Assembly (NCBI RefSeq): GCF_002749975.1 | Contig: NZ_PEIG01000010.1 | Coordinates: 62,001 to 126,000, forward strand | Length of the DNA stretch: 64,000 nt | Direction: 5' to 3' | Source: Gloeocapsopsis sp. IPPAS B-1203 | GTDB taxonomy: Bacteria > Cyanobacteriota > Cyanobacteriia > Cyanobacteriales > Chroococcidiopsidaceae | Shown: piece by piece, positions 6,468-15,157 of the stretch | How the letters are laid out: every line of letters begins with the position of its first letter | Position numbering within the stretch: position 1 is the first letter of the stretch | The notes under the pieces: model-generated | The model's input: only the letters and a program-made list of their open reading frames with translations | What the model was told of the DNA's origin: nothing | Database searches by the model: none | Translations under genes and position numbers: made by a program

Positions 6468-8236
6468 AATTTCTTTTTTCTGCCTACTGAAGCTGAACTC
6501 CCAATTCCTTGCAGAATACCACGACCAACTAAACCTATTGCACGACCAATAACTTGTGTGAGTACATAAACAACACCACTTCCTAAAAACGCAATGACTG
6601 CGCGGAATCGTGGTGCGATCGCATCGCGTAGTTCTAAGGCTAATGTTACTAATTGAGGAATACCAGAAAGTTGCTGCAATTCTTGACCTCGTGGTGCATA
6701 AACTGAAGTTTTGACAATTCCTCTATCAATGAAAAGAAATAATTCGTAACGACTTTCAAAGATTGCTTTAGGTTCTACATAATATTTTTGCCAGCGATAT
6801 TTCCACGAAAGATTATTTCTGAAACGTTCGATTTCTCGTGTAGAAATTAATCGACTATCATAAAAATTTTGTTTAATGATTTCTACATCAGCAAGTCTAT
6901 TTAATAGAGGTTGTGCTACGGCATTGGCGACATGAATTAAAAGGTTATGTAAGATAATTTCTGCTCTTGCTTTAGCTTCTGGTGTATCGGCTTTATAGGG
7001 AAAATTATCAATGACTAAAGGTGTTTGAAATAATAAATAAGAAAATAGCTCACTGACTAGAGGAATTTTATTCAAAATCTCAATTTGAACAGTTTCTACA
7101 TCTTGTAGCAAAAGATTAACAATCTCTAAGTTACGATTTTCTACTTGTAAGACAGCGTATCTACCAAAAAAATCGACAGTTGTTCCTTGCCACAAGTCTC
7201 GGAGAATTAAATACTGCATTTCTCCTAATTGATGCGGTTGTATTTGAGCAAAACGTAAATCTTCTAAAACTTCTACTACTTTTTGGAGAATAATCTTAAA
7301 TAGTTCTCGCTTTTTACCTTCCCGCAAAATATCAGTTTCTAAAGTTAAAGTTGTTAGGTTTTGCAAGCTCGACTCAAGTTTTGCTGCAACGATCTCTAAG
7401 ATTTCGTACACTTCTACTTGGCGACTCAAGCTAGCATCTAATCGCACAAGCGCTCCAGAAGAGACATTGGTTTGAGATGACAACTCAGCCTCTTCTCTAG
7501 GTTGCGTCTCGGACAATTGAATGACATTCTCAACACCATTTCTAAGCCTTGATGTATCCTCTTTACCTGTAGGGCTTTTGCCTTTTGGTAGCGGTAACAA
7601 GTGAGTCACGAGCCAACGTGATGCGAGAAGTTCTCTACGCTGTCCGGCTAAAAATGCCCGATCTAGTAACGGTAAGCCAGGAACTTGTAATCGAGCATTT
7701 ACTGCGGCTAAAGTTGTATCAATTTGCTGTAATCCTGTCCATCGCAGGTGATTTCGGACTAAGGCAAGAATACTAGGTGCAGCCAATGGATTTTGTAGTG
7801 ATTCTGCTTCAATCCAGTAATTTCTTCCTAAAGCTACTTGGCGGATTGCTGCTACGACATTCAAAATAGAAGTCCCTTTGGGACAGTAGCCTTCGATTCC
7901 TACCACTTTTGCTGAGGCTAGTAGGGCTGGTTCCTGCAATGAACTGAGAATGAGTATCGGTAGGTCAGGATAATGAGATTTAAGCTGCTGGCAAAGCTCT
8001 AGCCCTAGCTGTAGCTCTAAAACAACTAAATTGACTGTATCTGATGGTAAACCACTTGAAAACGCTGTCGCATTTTCTCTAGCGAAGTCTGCCAAGATCT
8101 TCCTTGCAGATGCACCAGATTCAGCTTCTGCAACAATTTGGATGTCGGGATACGATTCATTGATGAGCCGTGAAAATCCTATCCGAAAAATCGGGTCAGG
8201 CTCAATTAACAATAGCTTGGTTGTGCGATCGCTCAT
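6464..8236 (-). CDS. Pseudo-receiver plus DUF3685 (Ycf55-like) protein
   Basis: The 590-residue product starts with a response-regulator receiver fold (about 1-130): LLLIEPDPIFRIGF carries the acidic pocket, ILILSS the Ser/Thr position and GYCPKGTS the conserved Lys. The phospho-acceptor position is Glu rather than Asp (VVLELQLG, Glu74), which often mimics phosphorylation. The rest is long and mainly helical, with a region around 390-570 that I recognise as the DUF3685/Ycf55 family of cyanobacteria and red-algal plastids; its function is unknown. No DNA-binding domain is visible. I prefer ATG 8236 to an upstream GTG at 8257. It lies 41 bases downstream of perR on the same strand, probably as one operon. 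Confidence 0.75.
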   Translation of the reverse strand: MSDRTTKLLLIEPDPIFRIGFSRLINESYPDIQIVAEAESGASARKILADFARENATAFSSGLPSDTVNLVVLELQLGLELCQQLKSHYPDLPILILSSLQEPALLASAKVVGIEGYCPKGTSILNVVAAIRQVALGRNYWIEAESLQNPLAAPSILALVRNHLRWTGLQQIDTTLAAVNARLQVPGLPLLDRAFLAGQRRELLASRWLVTHLLPLPKGKSPTGKEDTSRLRNGVENVIQLSETQPREEAELSSQTNVSSGALVRLDASLSRQVEVYEILEIVAAKLESSLQNLTTLTLETDILREGKKRELFKIILQKVVEVLEDLRFAQIQPHQLGEMQYLILRDLWQGTTVDFFGRYAVLQVENRNLEIVNLLLQDVETVQIEILNKIPLVSELFSYLLFQTPLVIDNFPYKADTPEAKARAEIILHNLLIHVANAVAQPLLNRLADVEIIKQNFYDSRLISTREIERFRNNLSWKYRWQKYYVEPKAIFESRYELFLFIDRGIVKTSVYAPRGQELQQLSGIPQLVTLALELRDAIAPRFRAVIAFLGSGVVYVLTQVIGRAIGLVGRGILQGIGSSASVGRKKKF

Positions 8237-8277
8237 TATGCTTGATCGTGCCTTCACATTCAGCGTACGCGCACATC

Positions 8278-8721
8278 TTACACTTCTGCCCGTCGATATC
8301 CGTAAAAGTTAATACTATAGTCAGTAATTTTGACTCCGGTTCTTCTTTCTACTTCCTCCAATAAATCTTTGGGGAGTTCTACCTCGACATCCAAAATTTG
8401 GTTTGTATCTAAGCAATTCACATGACTGTGTGAATCGCTGATATTTCCGTAGAGGCGTCCATCCGAGCGTTCAACGCACTCAATGATACCTTGAGTAGAA
8501 AGTGCTTCTAAGTTTTGATACACCGATGTATGTCCGATCTCTTTTCCTTGTTGATTAAGGCGATCGTAAATTTCTCTGGCTGATAGGTGTTCTTGAGCTT
8601 GCCAAAGTAGCTCTAAGATGAAGCGACGCTGGCGACTCAAGCGCATACCCAGTGCTTGACACTGAGCAACAGCATCTTCAAGTGAGCGAATTGGTTTTGT
8701 AGCTGCCGCTTCTTTTTGCAT
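8278..8721 (-). CDS. perR: Fur-family peroxide regulator, PerR/FurC type
   Basis: The 147-residue product has the Fur winged helix (about 20-95) with the recognition-helix region HTSVYQNLEALSTQGII, then a metal-binding dimerisation domain with HSH at 98-100 and Cys103. It lacks the paired CxxC motifs of the structural zinc site, as I recall for the cyanobacterial PerR (FurC) group. The C-terminal KITDYSINFYGYR also matches that group. PerR-type proteins repress peroxide-defence genes and lose DNA binding on oxidation. It is the first gene of a likely operon with the pseudo-receiver protein. Fur or Zur paralogues are the alternatives, but the sequence fits PerR better. Confidence 0.78.
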   Translation of the reverse strand: MQKEAAATKPIRSLEDAVAQCQALGMRLSRQRRFILELLWQAQEHLSAREIYDRLNQQGKEIGHTSVYQNLEALSTQGIIECVERSDGRLYGNISDSHSHVNCLDTNQILDVEVELPKDLLEEVERRTGVKITDYSINFYGYRRAEV

Positions 8722-9243
8722 GGCTGAAACTTCTTTTGTGATTAGGTAGTCAATCTACCTCTTGTTTATTATTTTACCGAACTAACTATGACATTTGAGT
8801 TAATGAGAGTTGCACTATAGCTAGCACATTCAGTGATGCTTGCAAACCTCCTGGTGCTTTTTTGCTAGTTCAAGCAATTTAATGGGCACACCAGATTCTT
8901 TGGTAGATAAACTCATTACCACTTTAGCTTAAAACTGTACAGAATGTCTACAAGACTATACTGCGCAAGCTTCTAGTTGATTTTTGCTTGTAGCGATCGC
9001 GTTGTATGCACAACATTTCTCTAACATACTCGTTCATCTTAGATGGACTTTCAATCGATCTATTTTCCCAAAAATCATTCTTTTATCTATTAGTTATTAG
9101 CACATTTGAGTTAACACATTTTAGTTAACATGATTATGCGAATTGACACATAGTTAAAGAAACAATTAGATATAAATATAAAGCTTTTGTGATAGCTTAA
9201 GTAGCTTAAAACATAAAAAAACTAATTTTTTTAGGGAGATAGT
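8722..9243. other. Divergent promoter region with repeated ACATTTGAGTTAA boxes
   Basis: This 522-base region separates perR from the secreted-protein gene. ACATTTGAGTTAA occurs at 8791-8803 and 9102-9114, and a variant, ACATTTTAGTTAACA, follows at 9116-9130. The spaced direct repeats in a divergent upstream region look like regulator sites. The ribosome-binding sequence for the rightward gene is AGGGAG at 9233-9238. I see no coding frame. Confidence 0.45.
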
Positions 9244-9804
9244 ATGAAAAAGATTGTGAGAACTACAAAGATTTTGTTGTGGTCAACTCCTATTTTAGGA
9301 TTAGCCTCATTAAACCCAGCCTGGGCAGGACCAGCAGTTTTTGATAGTAGTAACACTTGTACAACTCTCAATTGTTCTGCTTCTATTATCAATGGGACTT
9401 ACGTAACAAGTTCAAACAATAATGTAGATCCTTTTATCTTACAAGTTTTTAGTACTGGTAGTGAATGCGTGCGTTTAGCTGTAACTTCCCAAGGAACCGA
9501 CCTAGAAGCAGTTTTAGTGTCACCCAGCGGTGCGGTTTGGAAAGATGATGATGGTGGTGGTAGTTTGCGTCCTTTGATCAAGGCTAATACAGATGTGCGT
9601 GGTTGGTACACGCTTCAAATTGCTCGTTATAATGGCACTGCTGCTAATGCCGATTTTACGTTGAATTATGGACGTTATCCTTCCGGTAATGTCAACTGCT
9701 CCGCACCTACGACACCTTTGACGGCATTTAGCCAACAATCAATCATCAAGCCTAGTACTGAATCGATCGGAACACCACCGAGAGAAGGTCCTAACAGTAG
9801 ATAG
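9244..9804 (+). CDS. Small secreted protein with a pre-peptidase C-terminal-like beta domain
   Basis: The 186-residue product begins with a clear signal peptide (MKKIVRTTKILLWSTPILGL, cleavage after PAWA near residue 28). The mature part contains PFILQVFSTGSECVRLAVTS and LEAVLVSPSGAVWKDDDGG, then GWYTLQIARYNG. That is the pattern of PPC-type beta-sandwich domains: strand, Asp-rich loop, then a strand with a Tyr-Thr-Leu core. Three or four cysteines could form disulfides. The C-terminal 40 residues look disordered (Ser/Thr/Pro). It is probably periplasmic or released; its function is unknown. AGGGAG precedes the ATG at good spacing, and a terminator follows at 9881-9915, so it is monocistronic. 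Confidence 0.75.
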   Translation: MKKIVRTTKILLWSTPILGLASLNPAWAGPAVFDSSNTCTTLNCSASIINGTYVTSSNNNVDPFILQVFSTGSECVRLAVTSQGTDLEAVLVSPSGAVWKDDDGGGSLRPLIKANTDVRGWYTLQIARYNGTAANADFTLNYGRYPSGNVNCSAPTTPLTAFSQQSIIKPSTESIGTPPREGPNSR

Positions 9805-9880
9805 CATCTTTAAAATTAGGTTGACTTTGGGTTAATTATTTGTGTTTGCTAACACATTAAAAAAATTACCTAATTGAAAG

Positions 9881-9915
9881 CTGAGTTGTCACTATAAATG
9901 GCAATTCGGTTTTTT
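9881..9915 (+). terminator. Rho-independent terminator after the secreted-protein gene
   Basis: CTGAGTTGTC (9881-9890) can pair over its whole length, with three G-U pairs, with GGCAATTCGG (9900-9909) across a nine-base loop. Six T residues follow. It is placed about 80 bases after the stop of the gene at 9244-9804. Confidence 0.75.
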
Positions 9916-10093
9916 ATTAAACTTAGTAACAACCATTTTTTGAAAAATGAAGTTACTCAAAAAAAATGGCTATATTTTCCCCAAAAGCTTAAGTAAGGTA
10001 TAAGTAAAGAAGAAGCACTATTACGTAATCTGGTAACTTCAATAAGAAGTTAATTATATAAGGCTGGTTCAAACTTATTAATTCTGATTAATT

Positions 10094-11782
10094 ATGCAAT
10101 CTGTACCCTCCTCTGCTTGGCAAAGACTCAAAAATCAAGAAATCAGCTGTACCCAAGCCCTGAAGCTGCTTGTAGACGAGCAAGGAAGAGTTAATACTGA
10201 ACTACTCGATCGCGATGTGAACTCCAGATTTTTACGTCACTTTCCTGATAAGAGCAGTGTTCCTCCTGTGATTCCGTTATTATTGTGGCGTGGTTGTTAC
10301 TATTTAGGAAGTCCAGTCAATGTTGATTCTGAAGCGATCGCTTTTTTAACTGAACGCACTGGTAGCAGCATCAAGATAATTCCCATATCCGACAACAGTT
10401 ACCGTACCTGGTTTCATACACAAAATCTCAACACAAATCGGATCACTGCTACACCATTCGTCAATCCTATCACTGGTGAGCAAGAAGCCGAAAACATTAC
10501 AGAAACAACCCAAATTTATTTATCACGCTCTGCTGACCAAATTGAACGCATTAAAACCCTGCTTTCTGGAGCGTTGCGAAATCGGGCGAGTGACATTCAC
10601 CTCGAACCTACGACTGAAGGTTTGCGCGTGCGCTATCGCATTGATGGAGTGCTGCGTGATATCACAATGCTACCCCAAGAGTTAAGCCGTCGCGTGATTG
10701 TGGCAATCAAAGTTATGTCTAAAATGGACATCTCTGAAAGCCGCCGCCCCCAAGATGGAAGGATCGAAGAGAAATACACAACTGGTGAACATGCGGAAAT
10801 GGGAATGGATATGCGTGTGAGTACCCTTCCTTGCGTTAACGGAGAGAAGGCAGTTATCCGCTTACTACCACGTGAAAATCCATTCTCACAACTTGAAAAT
10901 TTGGGCTTTACGCAACAAACACTTCAAGTGTATAGATCTTGGCTGCAACAACCGCAGGGGATGATTATCTTGACAGGTCCCACAGGTTCAGGTAAGACAA
11001 GTACTCTTTATACAAGTTTGCAAGCTGTAGCGACTGAAAATGTCAACGTTGTTACCGTCGAAGATCCTGTAGAGTACATTTTGCCACGGATTACACAAAC
11101 ACAGGTTAATGAAGCAGCGGGAATGACCTTTGCTGCAGGCTTACGCGCCATTCTACGTCAAGACCCTGACATTATCATGGTAGGAGAAATCCGCGACCAC
11201 GAAACCGCAGAAACAGCAGTACGTGCTGCACTAACAGGACACTTGGTATTTACAACACTGCACACCAATGACGCAGTAGGTGCGATTCCTCGATTGCGAG
11301 ATATTGGTCCCGATCCTGGATTACTTAGCGATGCGTTATTAGGAATTGTGGCACAGCGACTCGTCCGCCGAGTGTGTCCCCACTGTAGTGAGCCTTACAC
11401 CCCTGCTGAAGCAGATTTACGAGTACTTGGAATTGACTCGCAACATGTTCATTCTGAAAAATGGCGCAAAGGTAAAGGTTGTGGTATTTGTTTCAATTCT
11501 GGTTTCTTAGGACGTGAAGCAATTGTTGAGTTATTAGATGTTGATGATACTGTGCGGGAAATTATTTATGAAGGTACACTGACACAACTACATCGTCATC
11601 TTAGAGAAATTCATTTCGCTTCGTTCCGTACTGCTGCTGTTGAGAAAGTAACAAATGGCTTAACGACTGTGGAAGAAGTTCTACGAGTCTTGCCGCGTAC
11701 AGCTCTATACAATAAGTTGGTAGATAAAGAATGGACACCTAAATTAAAGCCGATGAATGCTTATAGAAATGTAGGAAGTTGA
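10094..11782 (+). CDS. PilB/GspE-type secretion ATPase
   Basis: The 562-residue product is a hexameric type II/IV secretion ATPase that powers pilus or pseudopilus extension. It shows Walker A GPTGSGKTSTL near residue 295, the Asp-box region DPVEYILPRITQTQVNE, Walker B DPDIIMVGEIRDHETAETA near 359, the His box GHLVFTTLHTNDA, and a four-cysteine zinc site (CPHC near 428, CGIC near 462), which separates PilB/GspE from PilT. It is shorter at the N terminus than cyanobacterial PilB1, so it is more likely the second homologue (PilB2 type). No pilT or pilC lies beside it. The start is ATG 10094, without a strong ribosome-binding sequence. Confidence 0.9.
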   Translation: MQSVPSSAWQRLKNQEISCTQALKLLVDEQGRVNTELLDRDVNSRFLRHFPDKSSVPPVIPLLLWRGCYYLGSPVNVDSEAIAFLTERTGSSIKIIPISDNSYRTWFHTQNLNTNRITATPFVNPITGEQEAENITETTQIYLSRSADQIERIKTLLSGALRNRASDIHLEPTTEGLRVRYRIDGVLRDITMLPQELSRRVIVAIKVMSKMDISESRRPQDGRIEEKYTTGEHAEMGMDMRVSTLPCVNGEKAVIRLLPRENPFSQLENLGFTQQTLQVYRSWLQQPQGMIILTGPTGSGKTSTLYTSLQAVATENVNVVTVEDPVEYILPRITQTQVNEAAGMTFAAGLRAILRQDPDIIMVGEIRDHETAETAVRAALTGHLVFTTLHTNDAVGAIPRLRDIGPDPGLLSDALLGIVAQRLVRRVCPHCSEPYTPAEADLRVLGIDSQHVHSEKWRKGKGCGICFNSGFLGREAIVELLDVDDTVREIIYEGTLTQLHRHLREIHFASFRTAAVEKVTNGLTTVEEVLRVLPRTALYNKLVDKEWTPKLKPMNAYRNVGS

Positions 11783-11975
11783 GCATAATTAATAGGAATT
11801 GTTTAACCTTAAGAATTAAACTTGTAGTACACAATAAACTCGCGCCGGCGGGTTATTCTATTAATTCTACACGTCGTCTAAACTTTGTGTGCGTGTGCGT
11901 AATAGTGAATTCTATGTACCTAATTGCCTAATTCGTCACATTAAACATATGGCAATAGTTAATATGGTGAGGACG

Positions 11976-12422
11976 TTATAACAAATCTTGGGACAAAAGC
12001 TTAGCAATCATCGCAGTTCTTGAAGAGACACCTATTTTAATAAACAACCGACGTAGGTGAGTAGCAACTGTCCACTGACTAATTTGCAGTTGGCGGGCAA
12101 TAACTTTATTAGGCAAACCTTCGGCTACTAGTTGAGCGATCGCTTGTTCTCGTGGACTAAGATGAATGTTGTTGTTCGACTTGGTTTTATGGTAGTCCAC
12201 ATAGTATACCTGCTCAACATTTGATTTTAAAATGATCTCATGGTTAATTGGATGATGCCTGTGCATAACCAAGTGAAGCTCAGTACTGTCAACTTGATTA
12301 ATCAAATTGTCGAACTGTAGTGCTGCTTCAGATTTTGCTGGGGAATGAGATATACTAATTAGTCTTGCCAATTTTGGTGTTTTCATCACTGCTATGCACC
12401 TTGAAATTGTGTTCAAGATCAC
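11976..12422 (-). CDS. LuxR-type helix-turn-helix regulator
   Basis: The 148-residue product ends in a GerE/LuxR DNA-binding domain (about 85-148): HLSPREQAIAQLVAEGLPNK, then VIARQLQISQWTVATHLRRL and FIKIGVSSRTAMIAKLL. The first 80 residues match no domain I recognise; they contain no receiver signature and no autoinducer domain. A start at Met13 (12386) is possible. It is a transcription factor with unknown signal, lying between the pilus-type ATPase and the NDH-1 assembly gene and transcribed towards the ATPase gene. Confidence 0.85.
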   Translation of the reverse strand: MILNTISRCIAVMKTPKLARLISISHSPAKSEAALQFDNLINQVDSTELHLVMHRHHPINHEIILKSNVEQVYYVDYHKTKSNNNIHLSPREQAIAQLVAEGLPNKVIARQLQISQWTVATHLRRLFIKIGVSSRTAMIAKLLSQDLL

Positions 12423-12561
12423 ACTCAGTAGATTTATGCTAATTTCAGAAAAATATACATCTTTCTTAACAGAATCAAGGTGAGCAAAAAGTCAGTTCAT
12501 GAGCAACCTACAACCTCATCGCCTTAGTGCAACAATAAATGTACCTTGATTTGATGATTCC

Positions 12562-13035
12562 ATGACGTTGGCGATCGCACTTAATTTCAATCAACTCAAT
12601 ACCTTAGACTTGTCTTCGGTGCAAACGGCGATTGAAAACCTACTACAAGCAGGAACAATCACTGCCCATGAGCAACAGTTATGCTTTGACATACACTATC
12701 CTCGTGAACCTGACGACCCTCGGGAATTATCAGAAATCCCAGAGATTCGGCTATGGTTTATTCGTTTAGATGCTCAGTATCCTTGGTTGCCATTTTTACT
12801 CGATTGGAAAGCAGGGGAACTTGCCCGCTATACTGCTATGCTAGTGCCGCATCAATTTAGCTCAAAAGAAGGCATCCAATTTAACCCTGAAGCTTTGGAA
12901 ATTTTCTTGATGCACAAAATTTTTATCTTGCACGATTGGATGCAACAACAAGGTATCCCCAGTCAATCACGCCTGAAGTCTATGGGACAAATGTTCGGCT
13001 ATGACTTAGAGGATACATTCTTTGAAATGTTTTAA
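12562..13035 (+). CDS. CRR6-type NDH-1 complex assembly factor (DUF1817)
   Basis: The 157-residue soluble protein matches the CRR6 family of cyanobacteria and chloroplasts, which helps mature the NdhI subunit of the photosynthetic NDH-1 complex. Family features I recognise are the central DPRELSEIPEIRLWFIRLDA, the following YPWLPFLLDWKAGELARYTA, and the C-terminal MGQMFGYDLEDTFFEMF. There is no signal peptide or membrane segment. A purine-rich repeat starts directly after the stop codon. Confidence 0.85.
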   Translation: MTLAIALNFNQLNTLDLSSVQTAIENLLQAGTITAHEQQLCFDIHYPREPDDPRELSEIPEIRLWFIRLDAQYPWLPFLLDWKAGELARYTAMLVPHQFSSKEGIQFNPEALEIFLMHKIFILHDWMQQQGIPSQSRLKSMGQMFGYDLEDTFFEMF

Positions 13036-13088
13036 GGGGTGAGGAGTGTTAGCGCAGCGGGACGAAGTCCGGAGCGAGGGGCGAGGGA
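13036..13088 (+). repeat. GAGGAGTG...GCGCAGCGGGACGAAGTCC repeat after the CRR6 gene
   Basis: The block starts GGGGTGAGGAGTGTTAGCGC right after the stop and runs through AGCGGGACGAAGTCCGGAGC into GAGGGGCGAGG. The same core occurs at 45196-45250 after hemE and, in reverse and altered, inside the S66 peptidase gene at 42919-42996. It is purine-rich in the direction of the preceding gene. Confidence 0.75.
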
Positions 13089-13128
13089 GTTTAAGAAAAT
13101 TCTATATAACTCAAAATTCAAAACTCTT

Positions 13129-14076
13129 TTAGCCACGCCAAATTCGTTCCAAAACAGTCTGCGGAGGAATATCCGCAATTCGTCCACTAGGAGATTTAAT
13201 CGCAATGTAGCGATCGCTTTTTGGCAATACTTTTGCTGGTTCTGTGAGTCCAAACAGGGCAATAGTATACGTTTGCACGGCAACTGCTAACTGTAGCGAT
13301 ACACCTCCAGTAGATAGCAACAAATCGGCTCCCGCAATCATAGCAGCTAACTTACCAACATCGGGTGGCGATGTGAGTTTAACATCAGCATCAGCATTAG
13401 ATTGTAGTTGTGCTAACTGTCCGCTATCTGGATTTTGAAGTGCCACTAAAGGAAGTTCTGGCTGTTTTTGTTGAAAGTCCTGGATAATCTTTTGCCAACT
13501 ATCAACTGGGTAGCTTTGATCTGGCATTAATTGCTCATAACCATCACACAGCAAAACATAGCCACTGCTTTGAATCCCCAATCGTTTCTTTTCCTCTTCT
13601 GCCCAGTGAAGATCCGAGGATGGTAAATTAACATTTAATTCTGGGCAGGAAGAACGAATTCCTAGCCCTTGTAATAAGTCATGGTACATTGCTGCAGCAT
13701 ATTGCTGTGACTTGATGGGCACAGAGTTAGTCAAAAACATATTACTTGCGCCTTTGTAGCCAATACGGGTAGGAATTCCGGTTAACCACAGCAATAAACC
13801 AACAAACCAACGTTGCCCTAAGGAAATCGCTACATCATACTCGCGATCGCGCAGAATACCGACTAAATTGACCCAATCTGCTGCGCTGTTCCGGTCTTGA
13901 TAATCGAATAGCAGAACGTTGGTTACAGCCTTACAGATGCGATATGCTTCTTTGGCGCGTGGTTCTACTACGACATCAATCTGAGCATTAGGATAATTCT
14001 GCTTTAAGTCATCAAGGGTGGGAAAAAATAGGATTTGATCGCCGATGCCGCCAGGGACTAGGGCTACTACTCGCAT
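13129..14076 (-). CDS. Glycosyltransferase family 9 (heptosyltransferase-like)
   Basis: The 315-residue product begins MRVVALVPGGIGDQILFFPT, the typical GT9 start with a Gly-rich loop, and has the second-domain pattern YVLLCDGYEQLMPDQSYPVDSW and ADLLLSTGGVSLQLAVAV, where the nucleotide-sugar site lies in a GT-B fold. GT9 enzymes add heptose or related sugars to lipopolysaccharide cores; the sugar cannot be read from sequence. It is transcribed alone, facing the CRR6 gene tail to tail. Confidence 0.85.
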   Translation of the reverse strand: MRVVALVPGGIGDQILFFPTLDDLKQNYPNAQIDVVVEPRAKEAYRICKAVTNVLLFDYQDRNSAADWVNLVGILRDREYDVAISLGQRWFVGLLLWLTGIPTRIGYKGASNMFLTNSVPIKSQQYAAAMYHDLLQGLGIRSSCPELNVNLPSSDLHWAEEEKKRLGIQSSGYVLLCDGYEQLMPDQSYPVDSWQKIIQDFQQKQPELPLVALQNPDSGQLAQLQSNADADVKLTSPPDVGKLAAMIAGADLLLSTGGVSLQLAVAVQTYTIALFGLTEPAKVLPKSDRYIAIKSPSGRIADIPPQTVLERIWRG

Positions 14077-14350
14077 AAATAATAATTCTTTACGCTTACT
14101 CGCTCCCTATTTTAGGGGAACATATACTTATTTGAGTGATTTATTTTAGGAATCAGTAAAGATATTCGGAGTTTTCTGGATTTCTGAGCAATCTCAGCGT
14201 CAGGAAATCACTATATTTTTTGGTGTGATTTTCTCTTTTAATGTGAGCTATTGCAAGAAAAAATCTATCTTTAGCGTTTCAGGGGCTATTATTTCATAAA
14301 CTTAAGTTAAGTACGAAGGTGTTGAGCAAAGCACCGTTAGGGGAATATGT

Positions 14351-15064
14351 ATGAAAAAGCTAATTCAGGGTATTCATTCGTTTCAAACCAATTATGTGAG
14401 TACCCATCGCGAGATGTTCGAGTTGCTGTCGCAAGGTCAGCATCCGCGAATTTTATTTATTACTTGCTCTGATTCTCGGATTGATCCAAACTTAATCACG
14501 CAAGCCGAGCCAGGAGAAATGTTCATCATTCGCAATGCTGGTAACATCATTCCGCCCTACGGTGCAACTAATGGAGGTGAGTGTGCTGCGGTTGAGTATG
14601 CAATTCACGCTTTAGGAATTAAAGAAGTCATTGTATGCGGTCACTCGCACTGCGGTGCAATGAAAGGATTACTCAAGCTAGACAAGTTAGAAGAAGAAAT
14701 GCCATCAGTTTATCAATGGCTCCAACACGCAGAAGCAACTCGCCGGATGATGAAGGAAAATTATCAAGATTATGAAGGCGAAAAATTACTTCAAGCAACT
14801 GTTGAAGAAAATATTCTGACTCAATTAGAGAACTTACGCACTTATCCTGTAATTCATTCCCGATTGCACAGCGGTCAAGTACACCTGCATGGTTGGGTTT
14901 ATCATATCGAAACAGGAGAAGTTTTGGAATATGACCCTGTACGACGTCAGTTTGTATCGCCAGAAAGTCGATTATCGCGCTCAGCGTGGTTAACTCCTGA
15001 GCAACAGCAGCGTATCTACAAAGGTTCAGCAGCCTCTCACGCTAAAGGTAATGGACAAGTATAG
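14351..15064 (+). CDS. Beta-class carbonic anhydrase
   Basis: The 237-residue product interconverts CO2 and bicarbonate. The zinc ligands are visible: Cys39 in ITCSDSRIDP with the Asp41/Arg43 dyad, and His98 and Cys101 in VCGHSHCGAM. The length fits plant-type beta enzymes, and it lacks the longer C-terminal tail of carboxysomal CcaA, so location cannot be settled; no signal peptide is evident. It stands alone with a 274-base upstream region. A heptamer repeat follows the stop. Confidence 0.93.
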   Translation: MKKLIQGIHSFQTNYVSTHREMFELLSQGQHPRILFITCSDSRIDPNLITQAEPGEMFIIRNAGNIIPPYGATNGGECAAVEYAIHALGIKEVIVCGHSHCGAMKGLLKLDKLEEEMPSVYQWLQHAEATRRMMKENYQDYEGEKLLQATVEENILTQLENLRTYPVIHSRLHSGQVHLHGWVYHIETGEVLEYDPVRRQFVSPESRLSRSAWLTPEQQQRIYKGSAASHAKGNGQV

Positions 15065-15088
15065 AGGTTTAGAAGAGTTACTCATTAA

Positions 15089-15152
15089 GAGTGTTGAGTG
15101 TTGAGTTAAGAAAATTCTCCAATTCAAAACTCAAAACTCAAAACTCAAAACT
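15089..15152. repeat. Heptamer tandem repeats between converging genes
   Basis: GAGTGTT occurs twice in tandem from 15089, followed by GAGTTAA, and CAAAACT occurs four times in tandem at 15125-15152. The two arrays are roughly reverse complements, so each converging gene ends in a GAGT-rich array on its own sense strand. They resemble the short tandemly repeated heptamers known from cyanobacteria. Confidence 0.75.
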
Positions 15153-15157
15153 AATCA

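Noticed and set aside
7585-8364. Plus-strand frames across the pseudo-receiver gene and perR
   Set aside because: They are antisense shadows; the minus-strand products have clear domains.
13039-13290. Plus-strand frame beginning in the repeat after the CRR6 gene
   Set aside because: It consists of repeat sequence and the antisense of the GT9 gene; there is no family support.
15125-15152. Four tandem CAAAACT units as a CRISPR-like array
   Set aside because: The units are seven bases with no spacers; this is a simple heptamer tandem repeat.
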